Shown here: positions 44,290-54,231 of the stretch, in pieces
How the letters are laid out: the number at the start of each line of letters is the position of its first letter
How positions within the stretch are numbered: the stretch's first letter is position 1
Assembly: GCF_900162615.1 (NCBI RefSeq)
Contig: NZ_FUFN01000009.1
Location: 293,176-357,175 of the forward strand
Length of the DNA stretch: 64,000 nucleotides
Direction of reading: 5' to 3'
From: Virgibacillus proomii
GTDB lineage: Bacteria; Bacillota; Bacilli; Bacillales; Amphibacillaceae
The notes under the pieces: model-generated
What the model was told of the DNA's origin: nothing
Databases searched by the model: none
Seen by the model: the letters and a program-made list of their open reading frames with translations, nothing else
Made by a program: the position numbers and the translations under genes

Positions 44290-45560
44290 CGTGAACTTAC
44301 TCTACAAAGCATTCTGTTTTTTCATCGTCAATGATACCATCATAATCATTATCTTTCGTAAGAGATCTACGATGTCAGCGTTATATGCGGAAGCGACGTA
44401 TTCATCACCAAATAACACATCTCCTTTACCATCTACTTGAATGGAATAGACAGTCATGACAGATGCGGGTTCTTTTGTGTTTTACGAGTTAGGTTTAATC
44501 CCCCGCCTGTGAATATGTTTAGATGCTCCTCATAATTGTCACCTGGGAAAACAGCAAACTTACCTTGAAACGTATGTGATTAACAACCACCTTCGCCAGC
44601 ACCCTCTCCTGAGAAGTGTTTAATCATAATAGAAATGGAATCATCGCCCGAGCCTAAATCATTCCCATCTCCATCAAATATTGACTAAGATTCATTCGTA
44701 TAAGATTCCGCAAGCCCAGTAGCTAATTTACTTCCTTCACCAAACGTTCTATCTACCCGTAACCAACGAGGTTCAGTCGCTAAATCAATTTGTGCCCCTA
44801 ATGCCTGGTACTCTTCAGATGATGTCTTAGAGAAATCTCGCATGATATCCGGATTGAACGTTGCTGCCAAGCCTAAATTTATGGCCAGCGTGAAATATCG
44901 CCACTGCATTATAACATCCGCCTCACCCGCTGTACTTGTTGGGTCAGAGCTAAAGTTTACCGGAATGGTTGGTTCATCTTCCGTTCCTAATTCTTCAACA
45001 AATGCTTGCATCTGGTTCGTCCATTTTACACTTGCTCTACATCGTTCGATCCTGCATGTAACACATTACGCAGGTTATCATTTTCTAAATATGCTTTTGA
45101 TCGTTTGTTAAACCAGGAGATCCCATTTATGTGAACTAAATAACATCAAACCAGCAATCTGATCTACGGATAATACTTCTGCTAGTGCAATTGCACGTGC
45201 CCTCACGCCAATCTTCAAAAGTATCCCATTCTCCGGTATTATTTAAATCTATGAAGTAATAAGTCTCCCCATCTACTTCCTCAGTCAACATATGAATACC
45301 GCTACTTAATGAAAAATTAATCCTTGGCCCCGTCAGGGTTCTCCACTACACCAAATGGCGTTTCACCATCAGAGAATATGAATAGACAAGATCTTGGGCA
45401 TCTTCAGCTTCTTGACTCTCTTCGCTTTCTTGGCCGTCTTGACTTTCTCCACTCTCTTTAGTAGCAGAATTACTATCTGTACAGGCACTTAAGCACTAAC
45501 AACAATACCAGCAATGAAATAGATACTAGTTTACTCTTTATTACATTATTAATTCCTCCT
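44290..45560 (-). pseudogene. Secreted GH3 beta-glucosidase, eroded
   Basis: Minus strand, many shifts and stops. A lipoprotein signal is still visible (SKLVSISLLVLLLVL then ACTDSNSATKE) near 45520-45450; then YLENDNLRNVLHAGS, ADVIMQWRYFTLAINLGLAA, TFNPDIMRDFSKTSSEEYQALG, IDLATEPRWLRVD (GH3 substrate region), ISIMIKHFSGEGAGEGG (the KHFPG motif) and KFAVFPGDNYEEHLNIF. The C-terminal half of GH3 proteins is absent. It would have released glucose outside the cell before PTS uptake. Confidence 0.88.
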
Positions 45561-45627
45561 ATGTTTTTCTGACAAGTTTACTGCTTTTAATGGTGCATCT
45601 TTTCTTGCATCCATAGAAGGCTTTATT

Positions 45628-47550
45628 TTATTTCTCTAAAAATATAATTGGCTTTCCAACCTGAATCGTTCCCTCTTCTGCAGTTTCAATGGACGTATAT
45701 TGATCAAAGTTTGTAATAACAACGGGAGTAAAAATATTATAGCCAGCTTTTTCAATTGCCTCTATATCAAACTCAATGAGCAATTGTCCTTTTTCTATTT
45801 TGTCTCCCTGAGCAACATGTGCGTTAAAGAACTTTCCTTCTAATTGAACCGTATCCATACCAATATGAACTAATAATTCTGCACCATGCTCTGTTACAAT
45901 ACCAATCGCATGTTGTGTTTCAAATAAAGCAGAAACCGTACCAGCTACAGGTGAAATTAACTTTCCTTCTGAAGGTTTGATTGCGACACCTTTCCCTAAC
46001 GCACCTGATGCAAAAACGGAATCGGAAATGTCAGCTAACTTGAACACTTCACCATTTAACGGACTTTTTATTACTTCACTTGTTACATTTTGTTTCGTGT
46101 TATCTTCTGCTTGTGGAGCTGGTTGAGTTGATTCTTCATTTTCTTTATTTGCACCACTAAAGAAATAAGTCAGTACAAAAGCTAACACTGTTCCAACGAC
46201 AGCTGCGATAAGGGCACCAATGAATGCAGCATTCATGCCTTCTTCTGGATGGATAAAGCTAGGTAACTGAAATATTCCAAGTCCCCCCATTGTATAGCCA
46301 ATCGTACCAAACAGTCCTAATAATGCACCGCCAATTCCTGATGCGATTAGTGTGAAGATAAATGGTTTTTTAAGTGGTAAGGCTATCCCGTACATACCAG
46401 GCTCTGTTACCCCAAAGATAGCTGATATGATAGCTGGAGGGGTTAGTGTTTTCAACTTTTGTTTTTTCGTTCTAATCCAGATTGCTGTAAGAGCTCCAGC
46501 TAGTGCAAAGGAATGGACAAACATTAATGCTAAGATCGGGTCCCACCCCTGACTGGCAAAGTTGTTGATCCCGATTGGGACAAGTCCCCAGTGCAGTCCA
46601 AACATAACAAATACTAACCAGAAAGCACCTACAACCGCTCCAGCAATCACAGGACTTAGCTCATATAACCAAATGGTTCCTGCTCCGAGCAACTGACTTG
46701 CCCATGTAGCAATTGGACCAATGACAATAAAGGTTAATGGAACAATGATAAGTACGGTCAGCATCGGGACGATAAATGTTTTTACAACGTCTGGTACTAT
46801 TTTCGCAAAAAAATTTTCAAGCTTTGCAGCGAAAAATGTAGAAAAAATAATTGGAATAACCGACATCGCATACGTCATTAAAATAATTGGAATACCAAAG
46901 AATTCAATATGAACGGGTGATTCAAATAGGGTACCTGCAAATAATGTATATAAAGGCTCGCCCGCTTGAGCACTCGGATCAAGCGCTGGATAAACTAGTG
47001 CACCCGCTATCAACATTCCTAAGAAAGGTGTTCCGCCAAATTTCTTCATTGCTGTATATCCTAGGAATATTGGCAGGAAGTAGAACAATGCATCTCCAAT
47101 TGCATTTAAAACTTGGTAGGTTCCACTTGCTTCATTAAGCCAACCCGCCGCAATAAATAACGCATTAAACCCTTTGATCATACCTGAGGCTACTAATACA
47201 GCTAAGATTGGCTGGAAAATACCAGAAATCATATCGATAAATCGGTCCAATAAGCTACCTTTATCACTATTATCATCCGGGTCATCAACCGGTCTATTCA
47301 ATTCGAAACCACCTTCAGCAACAACTGCTTTATAAACATCAGGCACGTGGTTCCCTATAACAACTTGATACTGCCCGCCACTTTGTCTAACCGTAACAAC
47401 GCCATCCATCTTTTCCAGCACTTGTGTATTCGCTTTTCCTTCATCTTTTAGTTTGAAGCGTAAGCGAGTAATACAATGCACAACACTGTTAACGTTTTCT
47501 TTACCGCCGACATTTTCGATTATGGCTTTCGCTAGCTTCTTATATTTCAT
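45628..47550 (-). CDS. bglP: Beta-glucoside-specific PTS EIIBCA permease
   Basis: 640 residues. EIIB (1-85) with the phosphocysteine in SVVHCITRLRFKLKD; EIIC (about 105-470) with ten membrane segments and FGVTEPGMYGIALPLKKPF; a linker rich in Glu/Gln; EIIA (about 495-640) with GHGV-equivalent LLVHIGMDTVQLEGKFF, whose His is the phosphoryl site. Transports and phosphorylates beta-glucosides. SD GGAGGGG. An LicT-type antitermination leader lies upstream. Confidence 0.95.
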   Translation of the reverse strand: MKYKKLAKAIIENVGGKENVNSVVHCITRLRFKLKDEGKANTQVLEKMDGVVTVRQSGGQYQVVIGNHVPDVYKAVVAEGGFELNRPVDDPDDNSDKGSLLDRFIDMISGIFQPILAVLVASGMIKGFNALFIAAGWLNEASGTYQVLNAIGDALFYFLPIFLGYTAMKKFGGTPFLGMLIAGALVYPALDPSAQAGEPLYTLFAGTLFESPVHIEFFGIPIILMTYAMSVIPIIFSTFFAAKLENFFAKIVPDVVKTFIVPMLTVLIIVPLTFIVIGPIATWASQLLGAGTIWLYELSPVIAGAVVGAFWLVFVMFGLHWGLVPIGINNFASQGWDPILALMFVHSFALAGALTAIWIRTKKQKLKTLTPPAIISAIFGVTEPGMYGIALPLKKPFIFTLIASGIGGALLGLFGTIGYTMGGLGIFQLPSFIHPEEGMNAAFIGALIAAVVGTVLAFVLTYFFSGANKENEESTQPAPQAEDNTKQNVTSEVIKSPLNGEVFKLADISDSVFASGALGKGVAIKPSEGKLISPVAGTVSALFETQHAIGIVTEHGAELLVHIGMDTVQLEGKFFNAHVAQGDKIEKGQLLIEFDIEAIEKAGYNIFTPVVITNFDQYTSIETAEEGTIQVGKPIIFLEK

Positions 47551-47584
47551 TTTAACCCCTCCAATTTTAATCTGTTTTTTTAAA

Positions 47585-47710
47585 ATAAAAACCCGAATGC
47601 TTTTACAGACAAGATTCCATACTGTTTGTTTGCACTTTCACAGAAAAGAATGTTACTATTCTTAGTCTCTTTAAAGTACAAAAAACCCTTTTAACAAAAC
47701 ATTCGGGAAA
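47585..47710 (-). promoter_or_regulatory. bglP leader with long-range terminator stem
   Basis: On the transcript CCCGAATGTTTTG (47697-47709) can pair with AAAAGCATTCGGG (47591-47603), and the latter is followed by TTTTTATTTT just before bglP. Between them AGAATAGTAACATTCT forms its own hairpin and may be the LicT-binding element, but it does not match the RAT consensus well. Confidence 0.5.
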
Positions 47711-47748
47711 TGCTTGTTTATTCATTAAAGTCTTTTAAATAATCCTAC

Positions 47749-48588
47749 TTAAATTCGATTGGTTAACCGGTGAATATGCAAAGTTAAATATAATATTTCA
47801 TCATGTGAAATGGACCAGTTATAGTCTTTTTTAATATACGAGGCAATGCGCTCTGCGCATCGATATGCTTTATCATATTTCACTTTAATCTGCTCGTATA
47901 AAAACTCATCATACGTGTCTTCCAATTTTTCTTTGCGAATAAAACGCATGGCAAAAAAGCGCAAGTGTGTCAAAAATCGCTCATAATTGACTGAGTCTTC
48001 ATCTAAGTCCATTTGAAAATAATATTTAACGATATTTAATATGTCATTGACCATTTCCGTCACTTGAACAGTCTTTGTCATATTCTCACCAGAAAGCTGA
48101 CTATTAACAAAATGCAATGCAATGGAAGCCGCTTCGTCTTCTGGCAATTCTATATTTAATTCTTGGTTAATAATGTCCAGCGCTTCTAGCGCTATTTTGT
48201 ATTCTTGCTTGTAGTACTTGCTAATTTCCCATAACAATGCATTTTTCAAATCGTATCCCAGTTTATGGCGTTCCACCGCAAAGTTCAAATGATCAATTAA
48301 AGCGACATATAAATAATCATCTAATTGGTAGGATAGTCTAGACTTGGCCAGTTCAATAATTTGATGGGCTAATTCCAAATAAATCTCTGGTATTTCTTTT
48401 AATAGTTCAGCAATCTTATTAGATATACCTTTATGCTCCAATATAAAGATCTTTTCTACCTTTTCTGGATCGATGGAATCGCCTTCTTTTTTCTGAAAAG
48501 CCAAGCCTAAACCCATAACGACAACTTCTTGATGCTGCTCATTATAAGTCAATGCTACATTATTGTTTAATATTTTTTTGATTTTCAT
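47749..48588 (-). CDS. licT: BglG/LicT-family transcriptional antiterminator
   Basis: About 279 residues from ATG 48588 (MKIKKILNNNVALT, the family's standard RNA-binding start; 21 upstream codons unlikely). CAT RNA-binding domain 1-55, PRD1 about 65-170 (EIYLELAHQIIELAKSRL, DHLNFAVERHKLG) and PRD2 about 175-279 (AASIALHFVNSQL, YLTLHIHRL). Binds the RAT RNA and prevents termination when BglP is transporting. Encoded between the GH4 gene and bglP. Confidence 0.93.
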   Translation of the reverse strand: MKIKKILNNNVALTYNEQHQEVVVMGLGLAFQKKEGDSIDPEKVEKIFILEHKGISNKIAELLKEIPEIYLELAHQIIELAKSRLSYQLDDYLYVALIDHLNFAVERHKLGYDLKNALLWEISKYYKQEYKIALEALDIINQELNIELPEDEAASIALHFVNSQLSGENMTKTVQVTEMVNDILNIVKYYFQMDLDEDSVNYERFLTHLRFFAMRFIRKEKLEDTYDEFLYEQIKVKYDKAYRCAERIASYIKKDYNWSISHDEILYLTLHIHRLTNRI

Positions 48589-48715
48589 ATTACTCACACC
48601 TGAATCATATTTTAGGAAATCTGATATACAATCAGTGTATGAGGCGGACAAAGTACTAAAACCAGCTCTTCGCCCAACTCCTTTTGACTATTCTATTACT
48701 ATTTCTTATCTGTCA

Positions 48716-50038
48716 TTAATTATTCTGAAACTGTGGTAGATATTCTTGATGAGCTTCAAGCATTTCATCAAGAATTTCTTTCGCTATGGTGTCAGATGGA
48801 ATGAGTGGATTAATTGTCATTGCTAGAAGTGCTGTTTGATAATTGCCGGTTACAGCAGCCTCTGCTGCAACTCTTTCAAATGATTTAATTTGCTGTACAA
48901 GACCTCTTGTTGCTACAGGTAAATCGCCAATAGCGATTGGTTTTGGACCATCTTTTGTAATAACAGAATTGATTTCAACAGCTGAGTCATCTGGAATGCT
49001 TGCAATTGCTCCATTATTAATAGTATTAACAGGCTGAATATCTCTGCGATTATTATAGATAGAATCGACTAGACTACATGCTGCATCACTATAGTAAGCA
49101 CCGCCTCTTTCCTCTAATTGTGGAGGCTTGATCGTTAAGTCTTCATCTTTATATAACTCAAATAAATCTTTTTCTAGTTTTTGAACAACTTCAGCTCGAG
49201 TTCCTTCTTCCGCCGCTGCTTTACTTTCTTCTTCAAACATCTCACTTGTTTTGTAGTAGTAACGGTGATAAGGACAAGGAATCGCTTGGAGTGCTTTCAG
49301 AAAGTCTGGTTCCCATTTCAAGTCGACGATATTTCTCATCGTTCCACTTGACACGTCACCTGAAGCAATCTTTTCAATATATTGGTCGGTATAAACTTCC
49401 CCATCTAGATAGACATTTAATCCGTAAATCATATGGTTCAATCCTGCAAAATCAATTTGAATCCGCTCAGGATCAACACCTAATTGATCTGCAATCCCCA
49501 TTTTCATTCCGACCGGGACATTACATAGACCAATGATTTTCTTCCAATCACTATGGCGGAGAACTGCTTCTGTCACCATTCCTGCTGGGTTGGTGAAGTT
49601 AATCAACCATGCATCAGGACATAATTCTTCCATATCTTTAACGATATCTAAAATAACCGGAATTGTCCTCAAACCTTTGAAAAGTCCACCCGGCCCATTT
49701 GTTTCCTGACCAATGACGCCATATTTTAAAGGAATACGTTCATCTTTTGCACGTGCTTCCAGTAAACCGACACGTAACTGCGTCGTTACAAAGTCTGCAT
49801 CTTTCAATGCTTCCCGGCGGTCTAATGTAAGATGTACATCAATTGGCAAACCAGCTTCTTTAATCATACGCTTAGCTAAGCCACCAACGATTTCCAGTTT
49901 TTCTTGTCCTTCTGGGATATCAACTAACCAAAGCTCACGGACTGGTAAACTATCATATCTTTTTATAAATCCCTCGACTAATTCTGGAGTATAGCTTGAC
50001 CCCCCACCTATTGTGACAATTTTAACGTCTTTACTCAT
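48716..50038 (-). CDS. licH: Family GH4 6-phospho-beta-glucosidase
   Basis: 440 residues, NAD- and Mn-dependent. The N-terminal NAD loop VTIGGGSSYTPELVEGF, then WLINFTNPAGMVTEA and IGLCNVPVGM (Mn-ligand Cys), then FAGLNHM with the second ligand (His). No Cys or His ligand is missing. First gene of the minus-strand operon (GH4, licT, bglP, GH3 remnant, GH1, Cof). SD GGAGGTC. The symbol follows B. subtilis LicH but substrate is not certain. Confidence 0.92.
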   Translation of the reverse strand: MSKDVKIVTIGGGSSYTPELVEGFIKRYDSLPVRELWLVDIPEGQEKLEIVGGLAKRMIKEAGLPIDVHLTLDRREALKDADFVTTQLRVGLLEARAKDERIPLKYGVIGQETNGPGGLFKGLRTIPVILDIVKDMEELCPDAWLINFTNPAGMVTEAVLRHSDWKKIIGLCNVPVGMKMGIADQLGVDPERIQIDFAGLNHMIYGLNVYLDGEVYTDQYIEKIASGDVSSGTMRNIVDLKWEPDFLKALQAIPCPYHRYYYKTSEMFEEESKAAAEEGTRAEVVQKLEKDLFELYKDEDLTIKPPQLEERGGAYYSDAACSLVDSIYNNRRDIQPVNTINNGAIASIPDDSAVEINSVITKDGPKPIAIGDLPVATRGLVQQIKSFERVAAEAAVTGNYQTALLAMTINPLIPSDTIAKEILDEMLEAHQEYLPQFQNN

Positions 50039-50120
50039 TAAAATGACCTCCTATTACTAAAACCTCTCATTCTTTCTTTGAAAATCGATTCCTCATGCAT
50101 GGGATAGCGGTGGGCAATAA

Positions 50121-50263
50121 AAAAACCCGAACTGTTTAAAAACGCACGTATAGCGTTTTCAAATCAATTCAGGTTATGCCCAATTAAGGTTACATTCCTT
50201 AAATTTTAAGATTAACTTATTTAATTATAGCTTTAAGTTATCACATTTTTTGATTGGTGTCAA
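50121..50263 (-). promoter_or_regulatory. Promoter, RAT antiterminator and terminator of the beta-glucoside operon
   Basis: Minus strand TTGACA (50258-50263) and TAACTT (50235-50240), 17 bases apart. Downstream GGAATGTAACC...GGGCATAACC (50173-50199) matches the RAT consensus of LicT/BglG targets, and it overlaps the 5' arm of a terminator (AACCTGAATTG ... CAGTTCGGGTTTTTTT, 50124-50175), the expected mutually exclusive layout. Confidence 0.82.
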
Positions 50264-50284
50264 CATTTACATTAAAAAGGGTTG

Positions 50285-50625
50285 AGTCAAGTATTTGTAG
50301 AGCTTTTTTTCTACATTTTGCATTTCAACTACAGAAGAAAGATATGCCTTCACATCGTCTGAATTTCTACCTGTATACCAAATATCTCCATCAATTTTTT
50401 TGTAAATTAGCGTTTACTTGATCGATAACAAATTCATACTTTCTGAGAGTTATTTCCAAATTCTTAACTTCTTGTTGGAGAACATCTAATTCATTCTGTA
50501 ATTTATATATTTGTTCAAGATGGTTGTTGAATATAAAATTTAAAATCGGATTAAGTTTTACAGAATATTTTATATCACTGCATTTATTTAAGAAATCTTG
50601 AATCTTACCTTGCCCCTTTTCTCCT
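50285..50625 (-). pseudogene. Coiled-coil protein remnant
   Basis: Minus strand, no start codon (stop just upstream): KIQDFLNKCSDIKYS, then a heptad-like YKLQNELDVLQQEVKNLEIT coiled coil, a shift at an A-run near 50405, then DGDIWYTGRNSDDVKAYLSS. Family not recognised. Confidence 0.4.
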
Positions 50626-50935
50626 TAATTATAAGTTAATTGAATTAAACTTTATGATGAATAATCTATCTCTTATTAAATTTCATAAAGGAATAGAAGG
50701 ATATGTAGCATATTTTTACGATTGATTCTAGTAAATAACATAATTTACTTTTCATTCCAAAAGCCTAAAATAAAAAACTGAAGGTGTTAAGAATTACATG
50801 CATTGCATTATTCAGCTCATTTCCATTAAATATATTACATCCAGAATATATTTTTTTGTATAATATAACTCTCCATTATAACACCAGACTTTTAATCGAT
50901 GTTACGATGATAGTATGTACGGAGGTGATTTAACC

Positions 50936-51675
50936 ATGAATCTATAAAACCTCACAAATCGCTGAAATAATTGGAGTTCATCCCAATACAGTACGACTCT
51001 ATGAAGATTTAGAACTTATTGCAAAACCTAAACGTCAAGCAAATGGCTATCGTGTTTTCACTGATCTTCACTTAGAACAATTCAGACTTGCTCGACTTGC
51101 CTTTCAAATAGAAGTGTTACAAAATGGATTAAGAAAAAAATTGTCAAAATGGTCAAGACTTCAGCATCAGGCGATTACGATAAGGCCCTTCAGCATACTC
51201 AAGAATATATACTCCAATTACAAGAAGAGCGAAAAAATGCGGAAGAAGCTATAGTAATAGTGAAAAGGCTTTTAGACGGTAAATCAATAATAAATAAACT
51301 GTACATGCAAGAAAAGAAGTTTCCCAATATCTTAACATTTCTATGGATACACTTAGAAACTGGGAGATGAATGGTCTTTTATCAGTTAAACGTAAAAAAA
51401 ATGGTTATCGCGTTTATAGAGATAAAGATATTCGGCAGTTAAAAATTATCCGCTCTCTCCGTTGTGCAAATTATTCCCTTGAGTCAATTTTGCGTATGCT
51501 TAATGCATTGTCCTCAAATACTAATACAAACTTAAAAAAAGTACTTAATACACCTACGAAGAACGAGGATATTATTTCAGTATGTGATAAGTTAATAGAT
51601 TCATTGAACAAAGCTGAAAGAAATGCACAGATCATGATTAATCAACTGCAATATATGAAAAACATATTTCACTAA
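50936..51675 (+). pseudogene. MerR-family regulator with two HTH units, frameshifted
   Basis: ATG at 50936, but two bases appear to be missing right after it (MN then frame change). The next frame reads YKTSQIAEIIGVHPNTVRLYEDLELI and KRQANGYRVF (first MerR domain); the next from about 51149 KALQHTQEYILQLQEERKNAEEA (coiled coil); and from 51343 MDTLRNWEMNGLLSVKRKKNGYRVY (second MerR HTH) to YMKNIFH. At least three shifts. It would have controlled the ABC genes downstream. Confidence 0.85.
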
Positions 51676-51687
51676 ACCCTACACTTT

Positions 51688-51719
51688 AACACCAGCCTTC
51701 TTGCTGGTGTTATTCTTTT
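51688..51719 (+). terminator. Terminator after the MerR pseudogene
   Basis: AACACCAGC ... GCTGGTGTT followed by ATTCTTTT. Confidence 0.85.
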
Positions 51720-51760
51720 ATTGGACAAATTTATGTGATAAAAACAAGGAGGAAATGTTT

Positions 51761-52492
51761 ATGCAAGCCGTCATTCATGTTGAACAGTTATCTAAGACTT
51801 ATACTGGGTTGCCAGTAGTAAAAAATTTGAGTTTTTCCATAAAAAGGGGAATGGTATTTGGTTTACTTGGTGCAAATGGTGCAGGAAAAAGCACAACGAT
51901 TGAGTGTATGCTAGGGACAAAAAAAGCTGATAGTGGAAGGGTTACTATTTTAGGGAAGAATCCATTGACAGAACGAAAACAATTATTTCAAAAGGTGGGT
52001 GTTCAATTTCAAGAAGCAAATTATCAAGAAAAAATAACAGTGAAAGAATTGTGTGAAGTCACCCAATCACTTTATAAAAAAACGGAAAATTATAAAGATT
52101 TATTGACACAATTTGGTATTTATGATAAGCGTAAAAATCTTGTTAGTGATCTTTCTGGAGGTCAGCGCCAAAGGTTATTCATTATTCTTGCCCTTATTCC
52201 TCAACCAGAAGTTGTTTTTTTGGATGAATTAACAACCGGACTTGACGCAAGAGCGAGACGGGATGTCTGGAAAATTCTTTCTGGTCTAAAGAAAAAAGGA
52301 CTAACAATTTTCTTAACATCACATTTTATGGACGAAGTTGAAGCTCTATGTGATTGCATTTGCGTTTTAAGAAAAGGGCAGATAGTGTTTTATGGAACAG
52401 TTGAGGAAGCTATAGCTTCAAGTCCTTTTGATGAATTTGAAGATGCTTATTTATGGTATACAGAGGAGGAAATGGAAAATGAGTACTTTTAG
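51761..52492 (+). CDS. ABC transporter ATPase (drug/lantibiotic export type)
   Basis: About 243 residues; the ATG at 51761 is preferred over two earlier ones because AAGGAGG is 8 bases away. Walker A GANGAGKST, signature LSGGQRQRLFIILA, Walker B VVFLDELTTGLDA (Glu-Leu instead of EP), switch ITFLTSHFMDEVE. Pairs with the permease whose gene overlaps by 14 bases. MerR-regulated drug efflux by context. Confidence 0.9.
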   Translation: MQAVIHVEQLSKTYTGLPVVKNLSFSIKRGMVFGLLGANGAGKSTTIECMLGTKKADSGRVTILGKNPLTERKQLFQKVGVQFQEANYQEKITVKELCEVTQSLYKKTENYKDLLTQFGIYDKRKNLVSDLSGGQRQRLFIILALIPQPEVVFLDELTTGLDARARRDVWKILSGLKKKGLTIFLTSHFMDEVEALCDCICVLRKGQIVFYGTVEEAIASSPFDEFEDAYLWYTEEEMENEYF

Positions 52493-53222
52493 AACAATGC
52501 TTAAAACCGAATTAAAACTTTCTTTAAGAGGAATGGATATGTTCATTTTTGCTATCTGTATGCCGCTAATAGTGTTAGTCTTACTCGGCATTATTTATGG
52601 AGATAATCCCGCTTTTAATGGAGCAGATTATACTTTTTTACAGCAGTCCTTCGGTGCACTTGTTACCATCTCCATTTTGGCTGGTGGAGTCATGGGACTT
52701 CCTTTAGTTATATCTGAATATCGTAGTAAAAAAATACTGAAACGGTTTAAGGTAACACCTGTTACACCTGTCATGATTTTATTCGTGCAAGTAGTAATTT
52801 ATTCATTATATGCAGTCGTGTCACTTCTACTTCTTTATCTTGTTGCCGTATTTTTTTTCAATTTCCAAATGATTGGCTCATGGTTTTATTTTTTTGGTGG
52901 TTATTTTTTAGTTATGCTATCTATTTTTAGTATTGGCATGATGGTTGGCGGTCTCGCACCTAATACAAAAACAGCTAGTGTACTAGCAACTTTATTGTAT
53001 TTTCCTATGCTTATTTTTTCAGGTGCAACATTGCCTTATGAAGTTATGCCAGAGGCACTTCAAAGAATGGCTGATATTATGCCGTTGACACAGGGTATTA
53101 AGCTGATAAAAGCGGCCTCTCTTGGAATGGAAATTGACAGTATTTTACTTCCAATCATTGTAATGGGGATTGTTGCAGTAATTTGTATAGGACTTTCTAT
53201 CAAATTTTTCAAGTGGGAATAA
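52479..53222 (+). CDS. ABC-2 type permease
   Basis: About 247 residues from the ATG at 52479 (MSTFRTMLKTELKLSLRG). Six membrane segments and the ABC-2 signature FPMLIFSGATLPYEVMPEALQRMADIMPLTQGIKLIK. Partner of the preceding ATPase. Confidence 0.9.
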   Translation: MSTFRTMLKTELKLSLRGMDMFIFAICMPLIVLVLLGIIYGDNPAFNGADYTFLQQSFGALVTISILAGGVMGLPLVISEYRSKKILKRFKVTPVTPVMILFVQVVIYSLYAVVSLLLLYLVAVFFFNFQMIGSWFYFFGGYFLVMLSIFSIGMMVGGLAPNTKTASVLATLLYFPMLIFSGATLPYEVMPEALQRMADIMPLTQGIKLIKAASLGMEIDSILLPIIVMGIVAVICIGLSIKFFKWE

Positions 53223-53606
53223 TTCATGTGATAATAACACTTTAATTTAAAACCGTTGTTTTGAGATAATGGTTGATTGTTTATGGAACAGAAAAATGGC
53301 GGTTTTAAATTTTATAATTAAAGCCGCCGTTTTCTTAAAAAAACAAGATATAGTAGTGTGTATTAAATCGCCCTTTTTAGGACACGGCGGTATGAAGGAG
53401 GTTATCGCCGTGTTTATTTATGTTTACCCTGATTGGATATCACTCGACATATCAAGAAACGTCTTGAAGTGTTATTGGATTATTATGGATGTAATTTATC
53501 AATATACAATATCTATGCCCAGCTAGCTTATGTTCAGTTTGGGCTTTTTTGTGTCTAATAAGATTTTTTTTCAAAAAAATTGCTTCTAACAAAAGCATAC
53601 GTTAGC
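53223..53606. other. Interval with hairpins, no gene supported
   Basis: Apart from the two hairpins, frames here (for example 53269-53526) show no family features and no ribosome site. Confidence 0.5.
53296..53335 (+). terminator. Terminator after the ABC genes
   Basis: GGCGGTTTTAAATT ... AATTAAAGCCGCC followed by GTTTTCTT. A second hairpin ACACGGCG ... CGCCGTGT follows at 53389-53414. Confidence 0.75.
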
Positions 53607-53927
53607 AAATGCCATTACACGCTATTCTAAAAAAGCTGGGATTCATCAAATCAGATTACATGCTTTAAGACATTCTCATGCTTCTCTGCTTATTAGTAGG
53701 GAGAAAATCCATTAATTATTAAAGACCGCCTAGGGCATGAAGATATTGAAACGACACTCGGCACCTACGGACATTTGTATCCTAATAGTAACTTTGAAGT
53801 AGCCCATAAATTGGAAGGTATTATGTCTTACCAAACAGCAACAGAAAATGAAGATACTTCACCCAAGAATCAATTCACTGCTCGTTACCTACGTAAAGAA
53901 TTTAATAATGCAATAACAATGCAATGA
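53607..53927 (+). pseudogene. Tyrosine recombinase (integrase), C-terminal remnant
   Basis: Frame: ANAITRYSKKAGIHQIRLHALRHSHASLL (catalytic HxxR box), a shift near 53708, then IIKDRLGHEDIETTLGTYGHLYPNS with the active Tyr. Catalytic N-terminal Arg region is lost. Marks one end of an integrated element; matches integrases of phages and ICE. Confidence 0.88.
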
Positions 53928-53938
53928 AAATAGAGTAA

Positions 53939-53977
53939 AGAGCCGAAACCCTTATGAACAAAGGGGTTTCGGCTCTC
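53939..53977 (+). terminator. Terminator after the integrase
   Basis: AGAGCCGAAACCC ... GGGTTTCGGCTCT followed by a weak T run (CCTTCTACT). Confidence 0.7.
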
Positions 53978-54231
53978 CTTCTACTATTCCCACTCTGTTT
54001 TAAGCGTACAGCATATAAAGCAAAATGCTGTAATATCAAGGGTTTTGGGAGCATATAAAAACAAATAAACTGTATAGAAAATAATAACAAGTGCAATAAA
54101 AGTGCAATTTGCACCTAATCAAATACTTGTTGAATTCTGTTACGGATTCCCAAAACTCCAATATTCAAATTTTGTTAAATACAATCTTGAGGAATTAAAT
54201 TGTAAAGCTAATGTGTACCACACTTTTATTA

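Noticed and set aside
53269..53526. Open frame of 85 codons between the ABC genes and integrase
   Set aside because: Runs through two terminator-like hairpins, no ribosome site, no family features.
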